Source: Desulfobacteraceae bacterium
GTDB lineage: Bacteria > Desulfobacterota > Desulfobacteria > Desulfobacterales > JAABSP01
Direction: 5' to 3'
Length of the DNA: 64,000 nt
NCBI GenBank assembly: GCA_011390345.1
Contig: JAABSP010000009.1
Span: forward strand, 1 to 64,000
How positions within the stretch are numbered: the stretch's first letter is position 1; each line of letters begins with the position of its first letter. Below the pieces are notes generated by a model. The model ran no database searches. It was not told the origin of the DNA and saw only the letters and a program-made list of their open reading frames with translations. The position numbers and the translations under genes were made by a program. Below are positions 8,800 through 16,333 of this stretch, piece by piece.

Positions 8800-9534
8800 C
8801 TATCCGGATGACGGCTTTTTGGAGAGCAGTTTTTCCAGCTTCTCCTTCCAGACCGGAAATTCCGTCACATAATCATAGCCGCAGACGAGTCTCACTGCCC
8901 GGTCCTCAGCAGTATCCAGGATCCGGCGCAGTCCCTGCCGGGTGTCGCGCTCTGACCCGAAGGGGTTGAGCCTGGTTCCGTGGTTTCCATCCCTGAAGAA
9001 GACATAGTCGCAGACAAAGATGACGTCGTTGAATCGGTAGAAGGTGAAGCCCGGGGTATGGCCCCCGATGTGAAATGCGTCGATACTGTCTTCGCTGTAA
9101 TCTCCGGTGAAGCGCACATCCAAGGGAAAATTCCGGCTCAGGGTATGCCGGGCATCCTCCTCATGGATGTGGATAGCGCAGTTGAAGAGCTTCTTGTACT
9201 GGTTGGATGATCCCATGAAATGGTGATGAGTGAAGCGGATCGCGTCTATGGAGCGCAGGGACTTGTCAAAGATCGAGGGGCAGTCGATCCAGAAGCTCTT
9301 GCCGTCCGAGTCGATCCGGTAGGCTGAATGGCGATATCCGAGTTCCGGAACCGTCTGAACCCGGAAGACCTCGTCTGTGATCTGAACCTCCTCCACATGG
9401 TACTCCAAGGAACACTGCTCCGACGGGATCAGCTTCATCTGTGCCGCGCTGCAGAAGGGGCACTGCTCTTTCATATAACCAATTATATTATAGCCGCATA
9501 TTCTGCAGACATATTGTTCCTGTTCATGTTCCAT
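8800..9534 (-). CDS. rubredoxin-like zinc ribbon fused to a degenerate metallo-beta-lactamase fold
   Basis: A 244-residue soluble protein. Residues 8-30 form a rubrerythrin-type rubredoxin or zinc knuckle (YVCRICGYN ... EQCPFCSAAQ). The rest resembles a metallo-beta-lactamase-fold hydrolase: THHHFMGSS, HIGGHTPGF and FVCDYVFF match the metal-binding loops. In the first loop the normal HxHxDH is HHHFMG, so the Asp and last His are replaced by Met and Gly, which suggests a mononuclear or altered metal site. The ATG at 9534 follows CGAGAGA; a TTG codon 18 bases earlier is less likely. It converges with cydB. A rubredoxin plus this fold hints at electron transfer to oxygen or NO as in flavodiiron proteins, but no flavodoxin domain is present and the role is unknown. 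Confidence 0.75.
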   Translation of the reverse strand: MEHEQEQYVCRICGYNIIGYMKEQCPFCSAAQMKLIPSEQCSLEYHVEEVQITDEVFRVQTVPELGYRHSAYRIDSDGKSFWIDCPSIFDKSLRSIDAIRFTHHHFMGSSNQYKKLFNCAIHIHEEDARHTLSRNFPLDVRFTGDYSEDSIDAFHIGGHTPGFTFYRFNDVIFVCDYVFFRDGNHGTRLNPFGSERDTRQGLRRILDTAEDRAVRLVCGYDYVTEFPVWKEKLEKLLSKKPSSG

Positions 9535-9629
9535 AAGTCTCTCGAATCCCAAGGGTCTGTAAGATGGACACCACTGCCCCCAGGCAGCGGTGTCCTATGT
9601 TATCAACGTCCGTAGACACCGGACGCGGA

Positions 9630-9857
9630 TCAGTGCGTATGATCGCTGGGCATCTCATGGCTATGTTCATGGGATACATCATCCTTGGGATCATGGCCAT
9701 GGTCATGGGGGTGCGGATGGCTGTGGGTCATATCCCCGTGAGAATGCTCATGGGAATGGACCATGATATCTCCGCTGCCGCCGCAGGTATGGCAGTTCCG
9801 GGCGCTCATCTTTCCCGTGCCCTCACATTCCGGACATTCCTGTTTCTTTTCCGTCAT
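9630..9857 (-). CDS. small DnaJ-type zinc-finger protein with a His-rich tail
   Basis: A 75-residue protein. Residues 8-30 contain two CxxCxGxG-like repeats (CPECEGTG and CHTCGGSG), as in the DnaJ cysteine-rich domain, able to bind one zinc. The last 40 residues hold 15 histidines in HS, HE, HP and HD pairs (for example HSHPHPHDHGH), a strong candidate for Ni, Zn, Cu or Co binding. The start at 9857 has an ideal AGGAGGT eight bases upstream; a longer frame exists but lacks this site. No J domain is present. It could be a metal store, metallochaperone or metal sensor accessory; the neighbours do not decide. Confidence 0.75.
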   Translation of the reverse strand: MTEKKQECPECEGTGKMSARNCHTCGGSGDIMVHSHEHSHGDMTHSHPHPHDHGHDPKDDVSHEHSHEMPSDHTH

Positions 9858-10019
9858 CTCGAATCCACCTCCTCTCACAAATCACAAATTTGAAGAATAA
9901 AGCCTCTGTTCATTCTTTCATGCTAATTCGGCCCCCAATAATTCTAAATAGGGATATCCCTGTATATTGAAAGAAAGGAAGATGTATTTAACCGGAAAGA
10001 ATGCTTTAGCTTAAGAGGT

Positions 10020-10199
10020 GAACGGATATTCCGCAGAGAAAAACATGGAAGTTAGGCTGATGCGGTGGCGTCGGCAAGTCTGAAGAATCAACTTGCTGAA
10101 ACCATACGATACCCTCAACGGGACAGACCATAACGACTGCGTGGAAGGAGGTAACGAACCGAGGCAGGACCGGTTCGCCGAAGCGGAAATCGGACAGGT
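10020..10199 (+). ncRNA. structured RNA-like segment, possible group II intron domain I remnant
   Basis: The 342 bases between 9858 and 10199 contain no convincing gene. The part from about 10020 is rich in complementary arms: TCGGCAAGT with ACTTGCTGA (9 bp, one G-T pair) around 10071-10104, CCC/GGG near 10110, and GAACCG with CGGTTC around 10156-10177. Phrases such as GGAAGGAGGTAACGAACC resemble domain I of bacterial group II introns, by memory only. No reverse transcriptase and no domain V hairpin were seen, so it would be a truncated, inactive copy. It ends at the stop codon of the next gene. A covariance-model search against group II intron families would settle it. Confidence 0.35.
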
Positions 10200-10928
10200 T
10201 CAGGAATTACGAAACAGGGAAAAGGCCGCGCAGACCGCATCCGAAAGGTCCGCATCCTCAAGGTCGTTGTTTTCGATGACGACAGCATTCAGATATTTCC
10301 GGGCCAGCCAGACCAGAAATGCCTCGATCCGCTCGGAGCGAACCTCGTCTTCGGCCATATACCGGTCGAAGTTGTCCACGGTTCCAGAGGACATGCGCCT
10401 GGCAATCCGCCCTTTTCGGATATGATCCGCGATGTCGAGGACGATGGTCTTTGCCCCAGTGACCGGAAGGATGGATCGGAGGGCCCGATCCAGCGGCTTC
10501 GGTATACGAATCCGATGGATTTCGGAGAAGCGGTGCCCCAGGTAGAACGCCAGCAGCCGAAGGGGCGTATGGCTGATCACGATCAGCTTGTCCGGGCTCT
10601 TTTCAAAGCGCCGGAGATCCTTCCGGATGATACCGGTCAGCATATAGGGCAGCAGCACCTGATTATATCGGAAGGTGGCGAGAAAGGTCTTCTCCTTGAA
10701 AAGATCCAAAAAGCCCTTGTTCTCGCTGGTGACGGTATCGGTGGAAGGCTTTGAGAATCCGCCCTGCCGTTTCTCCACCAGATGGCCCGCGGCCTGCAAT
10801 GTCCGGGTGATGAAGTCTGCGATATAGTCCTTGCCCGCGGCATCTGTGCCGATGATCAGCAGGGTGTCCGGCGGCAGGACCGTCTTGAATCGTTCGGATC
10901 GACAGGGGATGGCGGTGTATGGTTTCAT
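10200..10928 (-). CDS. unknown protein with a P-loop-like motif
   Basis: A 242-residue soluble protein. Near the N-terminus TLLIIGTDAAGKDYIADF resembles the Walker A of thymidylate-kinase-like enzymes, but the Ser/Thr after the invariant Lys is Asp, so canonical Mg-ATP binding is uncertain. A later hydrophobic strand KLIVISHTPLRLLAF and the basic SILPVTGAKTIVLDI are compatible with a P-loop kinase or sulfotransferase-like fold. The start at 10928 follows AAGAGGAGC; an upstream in-frame extension of 43 residues would cross the terminator region and is not favoured. It stands alone between an RNA-like segment and an ABC exporter terminator. I do not recognise a specific function. Confidence 0.6.
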   Translation of the reverse strand: MKPYTAIPCRSERFKTVLPPDTLLIIGTDAAGKDYIADFITRTLQAAGHLVEKRQGGFSKPSTDTVTSENKGFLDLFKEKTFLATFRYNQVLLPYMLTGIIRKDLRRFEKSPDKLIVISHTPLRLLAFYLGHRFSEIHRIRIPKPLDRALRSILPVTGAKTIVLDIADHIRKGRIARRMSSGTVDNFDRYMAEDEVRSERIEAFLVWLARKYLNAVVIENNDLEDADLSDAVCAAFSLFRNS

Positions 10929-10968
10929 GCTCCTCTTATAGGGGATCGGCCGGGGATTGTAAAGCCAT

Positions 10969-11009
10969 AAAAAAGCGCGCCAAAAGAGATTTTCCCCCTT
11001 CGGGCGCGC
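10969..11009 (-). terminator. rho-independent terminator of the ABC exporter operon
   Basis: Reading leftward, GCGCGCC (11009-11003) pairs with GGCGCGC (10981-10975), followed directly by six T residues. It lies about 75 bases past the stop of the ABC ATPase gene. Confidence 0.75.
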
Positions 11010-11083
11010 CGTTATCATATCCCGTTTAAAGAAAGGGGGACGCAGCAGGAAAGCCAAAATTTTTTGAAATGCCGAACTTGCTG

Positions 11084-11788
11084 CTATTTCAGAATATCAT
11101 CTGCCACCTGCCCGTCCCTGATCCGGACGAGCCGCCGCGCATATTCCATAACCATCCGATCGTGGGTGGAGAAGATGAAGGTGACCGATTTGGATACATT
11201 CATCTCCCGCATCATCTCTAAAAGCCCCCTGCCGGTCTCCGAGTCGAGGTTTGCCGTGGGCTCGTCCGCCAGAACGATGGCCGGGTTCGATACGATGGCC
11301 CTGGCAACGGCCACCCGCTGCTGCTGCCCCCCGGAAAGCTCATGGGGCCGCCGGTCGTATTTGCCCGACAATTCCACATCGTCCAGAATGGCCCGGGACC
11401 GGTCCCGACGCTCCTTTCTGGATATCCCCTGCAGCAGCATCACATACTCCACATTCTCAACGGCCGAGAGCACCGGAATTAAATTGTATGACTGAAAGAC
11501 AAAGCCGATCTTATACAGCCGCAGCCTGGCCAGATCCGAATCCCGCATCTCGTTGAACCGGTTGCCGTCCACGGTGATCTCCCCGGCATCGGCCTTGTCC
11601 AGCCCCCCGATGATGTTCAACAGCGTTGTCTTTCCCGATCCCGAAGGGCCCGCAAGAGCTGTGAACTCCCCCTTTTCCACCGAAAGGCTGACCCCCCGGA
11701 GCGCATGCACCGCAACGCTCCCCTGCTGATAGGTCTTCACCACATCGGCAACCTGAACAATTTTGGCAGGATGATCCGTCATATCCAT
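11084..11788 (-). CDS. ABC transporter ATP-binding protein, LolD/MacB type
   Basis: A 234-residue ATPase that powers the adjacent FtsX-type permease. Seen: Walker A GPSGSGKTT, Q loop FVFQSYNLIPVLSAVENV, signature LSGGQQQRVAVARAI, Walker B AIVLADEPTANLD and the switch FIFSTHD. The sequence pattern after Walker B (ANLDSETG) is typical of the LolD/FtsE/MacB/SalX group, which moves lipoproteins, peptides or envelope substrates rather than importing solutes. It starts 22 bases downstream of the permease stop, so the two genes form one operon ending at the 10969-11009 terminator. Substrate unknown; no periplasmic adaptor gene is adjacent. Confidence 0.9.
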   Translation of the reverse strand: MDMTDHPAKIVQVADVVKTYQQGSVAVHALRGVSLSVEKGEFTALAGPSGSGKTTLLNIIGGLDKADAGEITVDGNRFNEMRDSDLARLRLYKIGFVFQSYNLIPVLSAVENVEYVMLLQGISRKERRDRSRAILDDVELSGKYDRRPHELSGGQQQRVAVARAIVSNPAIVLADEPTANLDSETGRGLLEMMREMNVSKSVTFIFSTHDRMVMEYARRLVRIRDGQVADDILK

Positions 11789-11810
11789 TGGCTGAAATAA
11801 AATGTCCGTG

Positions 11811-13037
11811 TCAAATATGGGTCATGGCCTGAACCGGCGTGAACCGGGCCGCCTTGATAGCAGGATAGAGGCTGATGAGAAGCCCCAGAAAGAAGACCAC
11901 GAGGTTTGCCGTAACCAGATCCTGCCGGTTTAAAACCGGAAGGACAATCCGGGAGACGCCGGAGTATTCGATGCCGGCCGCAAATGCGGAAAGGTCGATT
12001 CCGCCGGCATGGGAGAGGAGAAAGATGCTGCCCAGAGAGAGAAGATTCCCCGCGGCCATCCCCAGCAGAAGCAGCAGACAGGACTCCGTCAGAACGCCCC
12101 GGACGATCCACCAGGGACGCATCCCCAGTGCCTTGAGCACCCCGAACTCCCGCATCCGCTCGAAGACCGCCATCAGGATGGTATTGACGATGCCAAAACC
12201 CATCGCGATGAAGATAATGAGATACCAGAGGAGCATGAAGCCGTCGAAGATCTCCAGATATCCGGCGATGGCCGACAGCAGCTCCTGCCAGGTATGGACT
12301 TCATAATGGTCCGGCAGCTTCTGCTTCAAAATTTCCGCGGTGGCAGGAACCTTTTCCCGATCCGGCAGCACAATCGCGATCTCCGAAAGGCCGCGGCCCA
12401 TCTTCAGCATCTTCTGAGCTGCGGATCGATTGACAAAGACGAATCCCTTTTCCGCGGCCGCCATCTCTGCATCGAAGACCCCGGTGATCCGAAACGCGCG
12501 GGAAGCCACTTCACGGTCTGCATCCTGTGCCATCAGAACGAGTTTGTAGCCCAGATGGGTTTCAAATTTCTCCAGCAGCGCCTTCCCCACCAGAATGGCG
12601 TTGCTGTCGTCCTTTTGCAGATAGCGGCCTTCGATGAGGGTCTCGGGTCCGATAAAGGAGACAAGGGGCTCTGTTTCCGGGTCGATGCCCACAAAGGCCA
12701 CGCCGGCCGAATGGCGCGCGTTATTGGCCATCGCGTGGACCCGCACCCGGCCGGCCCAGTCCGATCCGGGCGGAAGGATCGCATCCAAATCGGACAAAAC
12801 CGGCTCCGGATCGGTCATGGTATATTCGATGGCCGGATCGCTCCGATAGCCCTTCTGATGGATCTGGATATGGCCCGTCAGGGTATCTATGGCGTTTTTC
12901 ACCATGCCGCCGGCCATTCCCCGCATGAGCGATCCGAGAAAGATCATGGCCCAGACGCCGATGATGATGGCTGCCAGAATGACCGCGGTCCGTCTCGGGT
13001 TGCGCCAGATGTTTCGCCAGGCGAGTGCTGTGTGCAT
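11811..13037 (-). CDS. ABC transporter permease, FtsX/MacB family
   Basis: A 408-residue inner-membrane protein with one N-terminal helix (AVILAAIIIGVWAMIFLGSL), a periplasmic MacB-like domain of about 220 residues, and three C-terminal helices (around FMLLWYLIIFIAMGFGIVN, LLLLLGMAAGNLLSL and LVVFFLGLLISLYPA). The cytoplasmic MRPWWIVRGVLTES loop and the ending YPAIKAARFTPVQAMTH are characteristic of FtsX-type permeases, including LolC/E. Together with the ATPase it should form a MacB- or Lol-like mechanotransmission exporter. First gene of the pair; its upstream region is shared with the divergent dsr promoter region. Substrate cannot be read. Confidence 0.9.
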   Translation of the reverse strand: MHTALAWRNIWRNPRRTAVILAAIIIGVWAMIFLGSLMRGMAGGMVKNAIDTLTGHIQIHQKGYRSDPAIEYTMTDPEPVLSDLDAILPPGSDWAGRVRVHAMANNARHSAGVAFVGIDPETEPLVSFIGPETLIEGRYLQKDDSNAILVGKALLEKFETHLGYKLVLMAQDADREVASRAFRITGVFDAEMAAAEKGFVFVNRSAAQKMLKMGRGLSEIAIVLPDREKVPATAEILKQKLPDHYEVHTWQELLSAIAGYLEIFDGFMLLWYLIIFIAMGFGIVNTILMAVFERMREFGVLKALGMRPWWIVRGVLTESCLLLLLGMAAGNLLSLGSIFLLSHAGGIDLSAFAAGIEYSGVSRIVLPVLNRQDLVTANLVVFFLGLLISLYPAIKAARFTPVQAMTHI

Positions 13038-13213
13038 CGAAACCGCAATCCCCCTTTCCGGTTGAAGATCCTGAGCATCTGCCCTTGGTTTCTATATGGC
13101 ACAATTCATGGGGAAATGCAATTTCGGAGACCAAACCTCGCCGCGTCGCGGAACTTCGATTCTGATTTTCCCTCGGTTTTCGAACCCATCCGGGGCGTTC
13201 GCGAGCTTTTTTG

Positions 13214-13242
13214 TTGACAAAAGGGGCAATTCTTCATATATC
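13214..13242 (+). promoter_or_regulatory. sigma-70-type promoter of the dsr operon
   Basis: A perfect -35 TTGACA at 13214-13219, a 17-base spacer, and -10 TATATC at 13237-13242. Transcription should begin near 13249, giving a leader of about 205 bases before dsrA. The strength of the match fits the very high expression of dsrAB in sulfate reducers. Confidence 0.7.
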
Positions 13243-13386
13243 TGCATCTTTAAAAATAGGTTCTTGTCGAAATGGAAACAGGAATGCCTGCAGGAAAGAT
13301 ATGAATTAAATACAGGATAAATCAAAAATAAAGAAGACAAAAAGCATCCATTTTTCGAGAGGAGGTGACCTCAAACCGACGATAAG

Positions 13387-13408
13387 GATAACAAGAGATC
13401 TTGTTATC
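13387..13408. promoter_or_regulatory. palindrome in the dsrA leader
   Basis: GATAACAAGA and TCTTGTTATC are perfect 10-base inverted arms separated by GA. It is downstream of the predicted promoter and 46 bases before the dsrA start. It could be an operator for a dimeric regulator or an RNA hairpin in the leader. It has no T-run, so it is not an intrinsic terminator. Confidence 0.6.
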
Positions 13409-13454
13409 GAATTGTAGGGTTAATTCATTAACAAAGGATGGAGGTATTAAGAGC

Positions 13455-14771
13455 ATGAAATTGAAACATGAAACCCCGATGTTGGATGAGCTGGAAAGCG
13501 GCCCCTGGCCGAGTTTTGTCAGCGACATCAAAGATGAAGCCGCCAAACGGGCTAAAAACGAGAAGAACGTCGAGTACCAGATTCCCACGGATGTCTGTGA
13601 CGACCTGCTGGGCATCCTGGAACTCTCCTTCAAACATGGGAGAACCCACTGGAAGCACGGCGGCATCGTGGGTGTCTTCGGCTACGGCGGCGGCGTCATC
13701 GGCCGTTACTGTGACCAGCCCCAGAACTTCCCGGGCGTGGCGCACTTCCACACCATGCGGGTCAGCCAGCCGGGCGGAAAATACTACAATACAGACTTTT
13801 TGAAGCAGCTCTGCGACCTGTGGGACCTCCGGGGCAGCGGCGTCACCAACATGCACGGCTCCACCGGAGACATCATCCTTCTGGGAACCACCACCCCGCA
13901 GCTCGAGGAGATCTTCTACGAGCTGACCCACAATATGAACCAGGACCTGGGCGGCTCGGGCTCCAACCTGAGAACCCCGGCCGACTGTCTGGGACAGTCC
14001 CGGTGCGAGTATGCCTGCTACGATACCCAGCACCTCTGCTACACCCTGACCCAGGAGTATCAGGACGAGCTGCACCGTCCGGCCTTCCCCTATAAGTTCA
14101 AGTTCAAGTTCGACGGCTGCCCCAACGGCTGCGTCGCCTCTATCGCGCGTTCCGACATGTCTTTCATCGGCACATGGAGAGACGACATCCGCATTGATCA
14201 GGAAGCGGTTCAGGCCTACATCGGCGGCGAGATCGCACCCAACGGCGGCGCACATGCCGGCCGCGACTGGGGCCCCTTCGACATTCAGAAGGAGGTCATC
14301 GACCTCTGCCCCACCGAATGTATGTGGATGGACGGCAAAGAGCTGAAGATCGACAACAAGGAATGCGTCCGCTGCATGCACTGCATCGACGCGATGCCCA
14401 GGGCACTGAGAATCGGCCAGGATACGGGTCTCTCCATCCTGGTGGGCGCAAAGGCTCCGATCCTCGACGGCGCACAGATGGGAACCATGCTGGTGCCCTT
14501 TATCAAGGCCGAAGAGCCCTACGACGAGATCAAGGAAGTCATCGAATCCATCTGGGACTGGTGGATGGAAGAGGGCAAGAACCGCGAGCGCCTCGGCGAG
14601 CTGATGAAGCGCCAGGGCTTGCAGAGAATGCTGGAGATGACCAACCAGAAGCCCGACCCGAGAATGGTCAAGGAGCCGCGGCACAATCCGTACATCTTCT
14701 GGAAAGAAGAAGAGGTCGAGGGCGGATTCGAGCGGGATGTCAACGAGTTCAGAAAACACCACCAGCGATAA
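13455..14771 (+). CDS. dsrA: dissimilatory sulfite reductase subunit alpha
   Basis: Catalytic-complex subunit of cytoplasmic dissimilatory sulfite reductase, which reduces sulfite (with DsrC) in the last step of sulfate respiration. The 438-residue length is standard. Cluster/siroheme ligands: Cys178 and Cys184 (CLGQSRC) with Cys222 and Cys226 (CPNGC), then the inserted ferredoxin domain with Cys285, Cys289, Cys304, Cys307 and Cys310 (CPTEC and CVRCMHC). The start MKLKHETPML is chosen over an upstream in-frame codon because of GGATGGAGG in front of it and agreement with the family N-terminus. dsrB follows after 15 bases. Together with DsrD downstream this marks the reductive, not the sulfur-oxidising, type. 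Confidence 0.98.
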   Translation: MKLKHETPMLDELESGPWPSFVSDIKDEAAKRAKNEKNVEYQIPTDVCDDLLGILELSFKHGRTHWKHGGIVGVFGYGGGVIGRYCDQPQNFPGVAHFHTMRVSQPGGKYYNTDFLKQLCDLWDLRGSGVTNMHGSTGDIILLGTTTPQLEEIFYELTHNMNQDLGGSGSNLRTPADCLGQSRCEYACYDTQHLCYTLTQEYQDELHRPAFPYKFKFKFDGCPNGCVASIARSDMSFIGTWRDDIRIDQEAVQAYIGGEIAPNGGAHAGRDWGPFDIQKEVIDLCPTECMWMDGKELKIDNKECVRCMHCIDAMPRALRIGQDTGLSILVGAKAPILDGAQMGTMLVPFIKAEEPYDEIKEVIESIWDWWMEEGKNRERLGELMKRQGLQRMLEMTNQKPDPRMVKEPRHNPYIFWKEEEVEGGFERDVNEFRKHHQR

Positions 14772-14786
14772 GGAGGGAGAAAAACC

Positions 14787-15935
14787 ATGGCATTTATCTC
14801 TTCGGGATATAATCCAGACAAACCGATGGAAAACCGGATCACCGACATCGGTCCGCGCAATTATGAAGAGTTCTATCCTCCGATCATCAAGAAGAACAAG
14901 GGTAAATGGCTCTATCACGAGATCCTGGAGCCCGGCGTGCTGGTCCATGTGGCCGAGTCCGGAGACGAGGTCTATACGGTCCGCGTCGGCGGCGCCCGTC
15001 TCATGTCCGTCTCTTTGATCCAGGAAATCTGCGAGATTGCAGACAAGCACTGCGACGGCTATGTCCGGTGGACCACCCGGAACAACATCGAGTTCATGGT
15101 CGACAGCAAGGACAAAGTCGAGCCCCTGAAGAAGGACCTGTCCGGCCGGAAGTTCGATGCCGGCTCCTTCAAGTTCCCGATCGGCGGAACCGGCGCGGGT
15201 GTCACCAACATCGTCCACACCCAGGGATGGCTCCACTGCCACACCCCGGCAACGGACGCTTCCGGACCGGTCAAGGCGACCATGGATGTGCTCTTCGACG
15301 ACTTCCAGAACATGCGCCTGCCGGCACAGCTCCGCGTCTCCCTGGCCTGCTGCCTCAACATGTGCGGCGCGGTCCACTGCTCCGACATCGCGATCCTCGG
15401 CTACCACCGGAAGCCGCCGATGCTGGACCATGAGTATCTCGACAAGATGTGTGAGATTCCGCTGGCGGTCGCGGCCTGCCCCACGGCAGCCATCCGGCCC
15501 ACCAAGGTGGAGCTGCCGGACGGAAAGAAGGTCAACTCCGTCGCGGTGAAGAACGAGCGCTGCATGTTCTGCGGCAACTGCTACACCATGTGCCCGGCCA
15601 TGCCTCTGGCAGACAAAGAGGGTGACGGCATCGTGATCATGGTCGGCGGCAAGGTCTCCAACCGGATTTCCGAGCCCAAGTTCTCCAAGGTCGCGGTGGC
15701 CTTTCTTCCCAACGAGGCGCCCCGCTGGCCCCAGACCACATCGGTCATCAAGAAGATCACCGAGGCCTATGCCAACGGCGCCCGGAAGTATGAGCGTCTG
15801 GGCGACTGGGCAGAGCGAATCTCCTGGGAGCGGTTCTTCGAGGTCTGTGAGCTGGAGTTCACCCACCACCTGATCGATGACTTCCGCGATCCGGCATACT
15901 ACACCTGGCGTCATTCGACCCAGTTCAAGTTCTAA
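14787..15935 (+). CDS. dsrB: dissimilatory sulfite reductase subunit beta
   Basis: Beta subunit of DsrAB, 382 residues, carrying the catalytically active siroheme. The siroheme/[4Fe-4S] ligands are Cys151 ([13 protein letters not shown]) and the group Cys188/189-Cys193 ([11 protein letters not shown]); the ferredoxin domain has Cys231 (CPTAAIRP) plus Cys259, Cys262, Cys265 and Cys269 ([11 protein letters not shown]). ATG follows AAGGAGGGAG. The gene ends with two stops (TAA TAG), then a strong hairpin before dsrD. All conserved residues that I can check are in place. Confidence 0.98.
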   Translation: MAFISSGYNPDKPMENRITDIGPRNYEEFYPPIIKKNKGKWLYHEILEPGVLVHVAESGDEVYTVRVGGARLMSVSLIQEICEIADKHCDGYVRWTTRNNIEFMVDSKDKVEPLKKDLSGRKFDAGSFKFPIGGTGAGVTNIVHTQGWLHCHTPATDASGPVKATMDVLFDDFQNMRLPAQLRVSLACCLNMCGAVHCSDIAILGYHRKPPMLDHEYLDKMCEIPLAVAACPTAAIRPTKVELPDGKKVNSVAVKNERCMFCGNCYTMCPAMPLADKEGDGIVIMVGGKVSNRISEPKFSKVAVAFLPNEAPRWPQTTSVIKKITEAYANGARKYERLGDWAERISWERFFEVCELEFTHHLIDDFRDPAYYTWRHSTQFKF

Positions 15936-15948
15936 TAGCATTACATCC

Positions 15949-15995
15949 GCCGGAAGGAGGAGAGGCTACACCGTTTCTCCCGCCTTCCGGCTTTT
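15949..15995 (+). terminator. hairpin with T-run between dsrB and dsrD (partial terminator)
   Basis: GCCGGAAGG (15949-15957) pairs with CCTTCCGGC (15983-15991), with an inner GGAGA/TCTCC stem, and is followed by TTTT. It has the form of an intrinsic terminator placed inside the operon, so it may reduce transcription of dsrD and dsrN relative to dsrAB or protect the dsrAB message 3' end. Confidence 0.7.
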
Positions 15996-16026
15996 CCGGT
16001 AGATCCGGGTAAAAAGGAGTTGAAAT

Positions 16027-16266
16027 ATGGAATACGAAGAAGCAAGACAGAGGATTTTCGATACGCTGACCAAAAAGCAGAAGTCAAAATCAAAGTTCTA
16101 CTTCTCTGACCTGGCAAAGATCCTCGAAATTAAACCCAGAGATGCCAAAAAGCTCATCAACAAGATGGTGGAAGACGGAACCCTGGAGTACTGGTCATCC
16201 GGTTCCACCTCCATGTACGGCCTCAAGGGCACCGGCAAGCAGGCGCACACGGAGCACGAAGACTAA
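16027..16266 (+). CDS. dsrD: DsrD, small winged-helix activator of DsrAB
   Basis: A 79-residue protein with the winged-helix arrangement expected for DsrD: a helix-rich N-terminus (EEARQRIFDTLTKKQKSKSK), the recognition-type helix RDAKKLINKMVEDGTLEYW and a wing ending MYGLKGTGKQ. DsrD is found next to dsrAB of reductive sulfate and sulfite reducers and has been reported to stimulate sulfite reduction by DsrAB. ATG follows AAAAAGGAGTTG. The gene lies behind the hairpin at 15949-15995 and ahead of dsrN. Normal length. Confidence 0.95.
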   Translation: MEYEEARQRIFDTLTKKQKSKSKFYFSDLAKILEIKPRDAKKLINKMVEDGTLEYWSSGSTSMYGLKGTGKQAHTEHED

Positions 16267-16333
16267 TCTTTTCAGCAGATTGAATTTCGCATCTTTTTTG
16301 ACAGCCTCATTGCAATAGACGCCGGAAACGCTC

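Larger units (their letters stand above)
13038..13454. other. divergent intergenic region between ABC permease and dsrA
   Basis: 417 bases without a gene. It contains the dsr promoter at 13214-13242, a purine-rich GAGAGGAGGT at 13359-13368 with no good start codon behind it, a 22-base palindrome at 13387-13408, and the dsrA ribosome site near 13438-13444. The untranslated leader from the predicted start of transcription is about 200 bases, long enough for RNA-level control. No sigma-54 element was found. Confidence 0.7.

Noticed and set aside
13359-13385. A leader peptide in the dsr leader (GTG start overlapping the purine tract, six codons)
   Set aside because: The start overlaps its own ribosome site and the peptide has no regulatory codon pattern.
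13428-15941. An 837-codon open frame on the minus strand opposite dsrA and dsrB
   Set aside because: It is a codon-bias shadow of two well-conserved genes; its product is low-complexity and has no recognisable domain.
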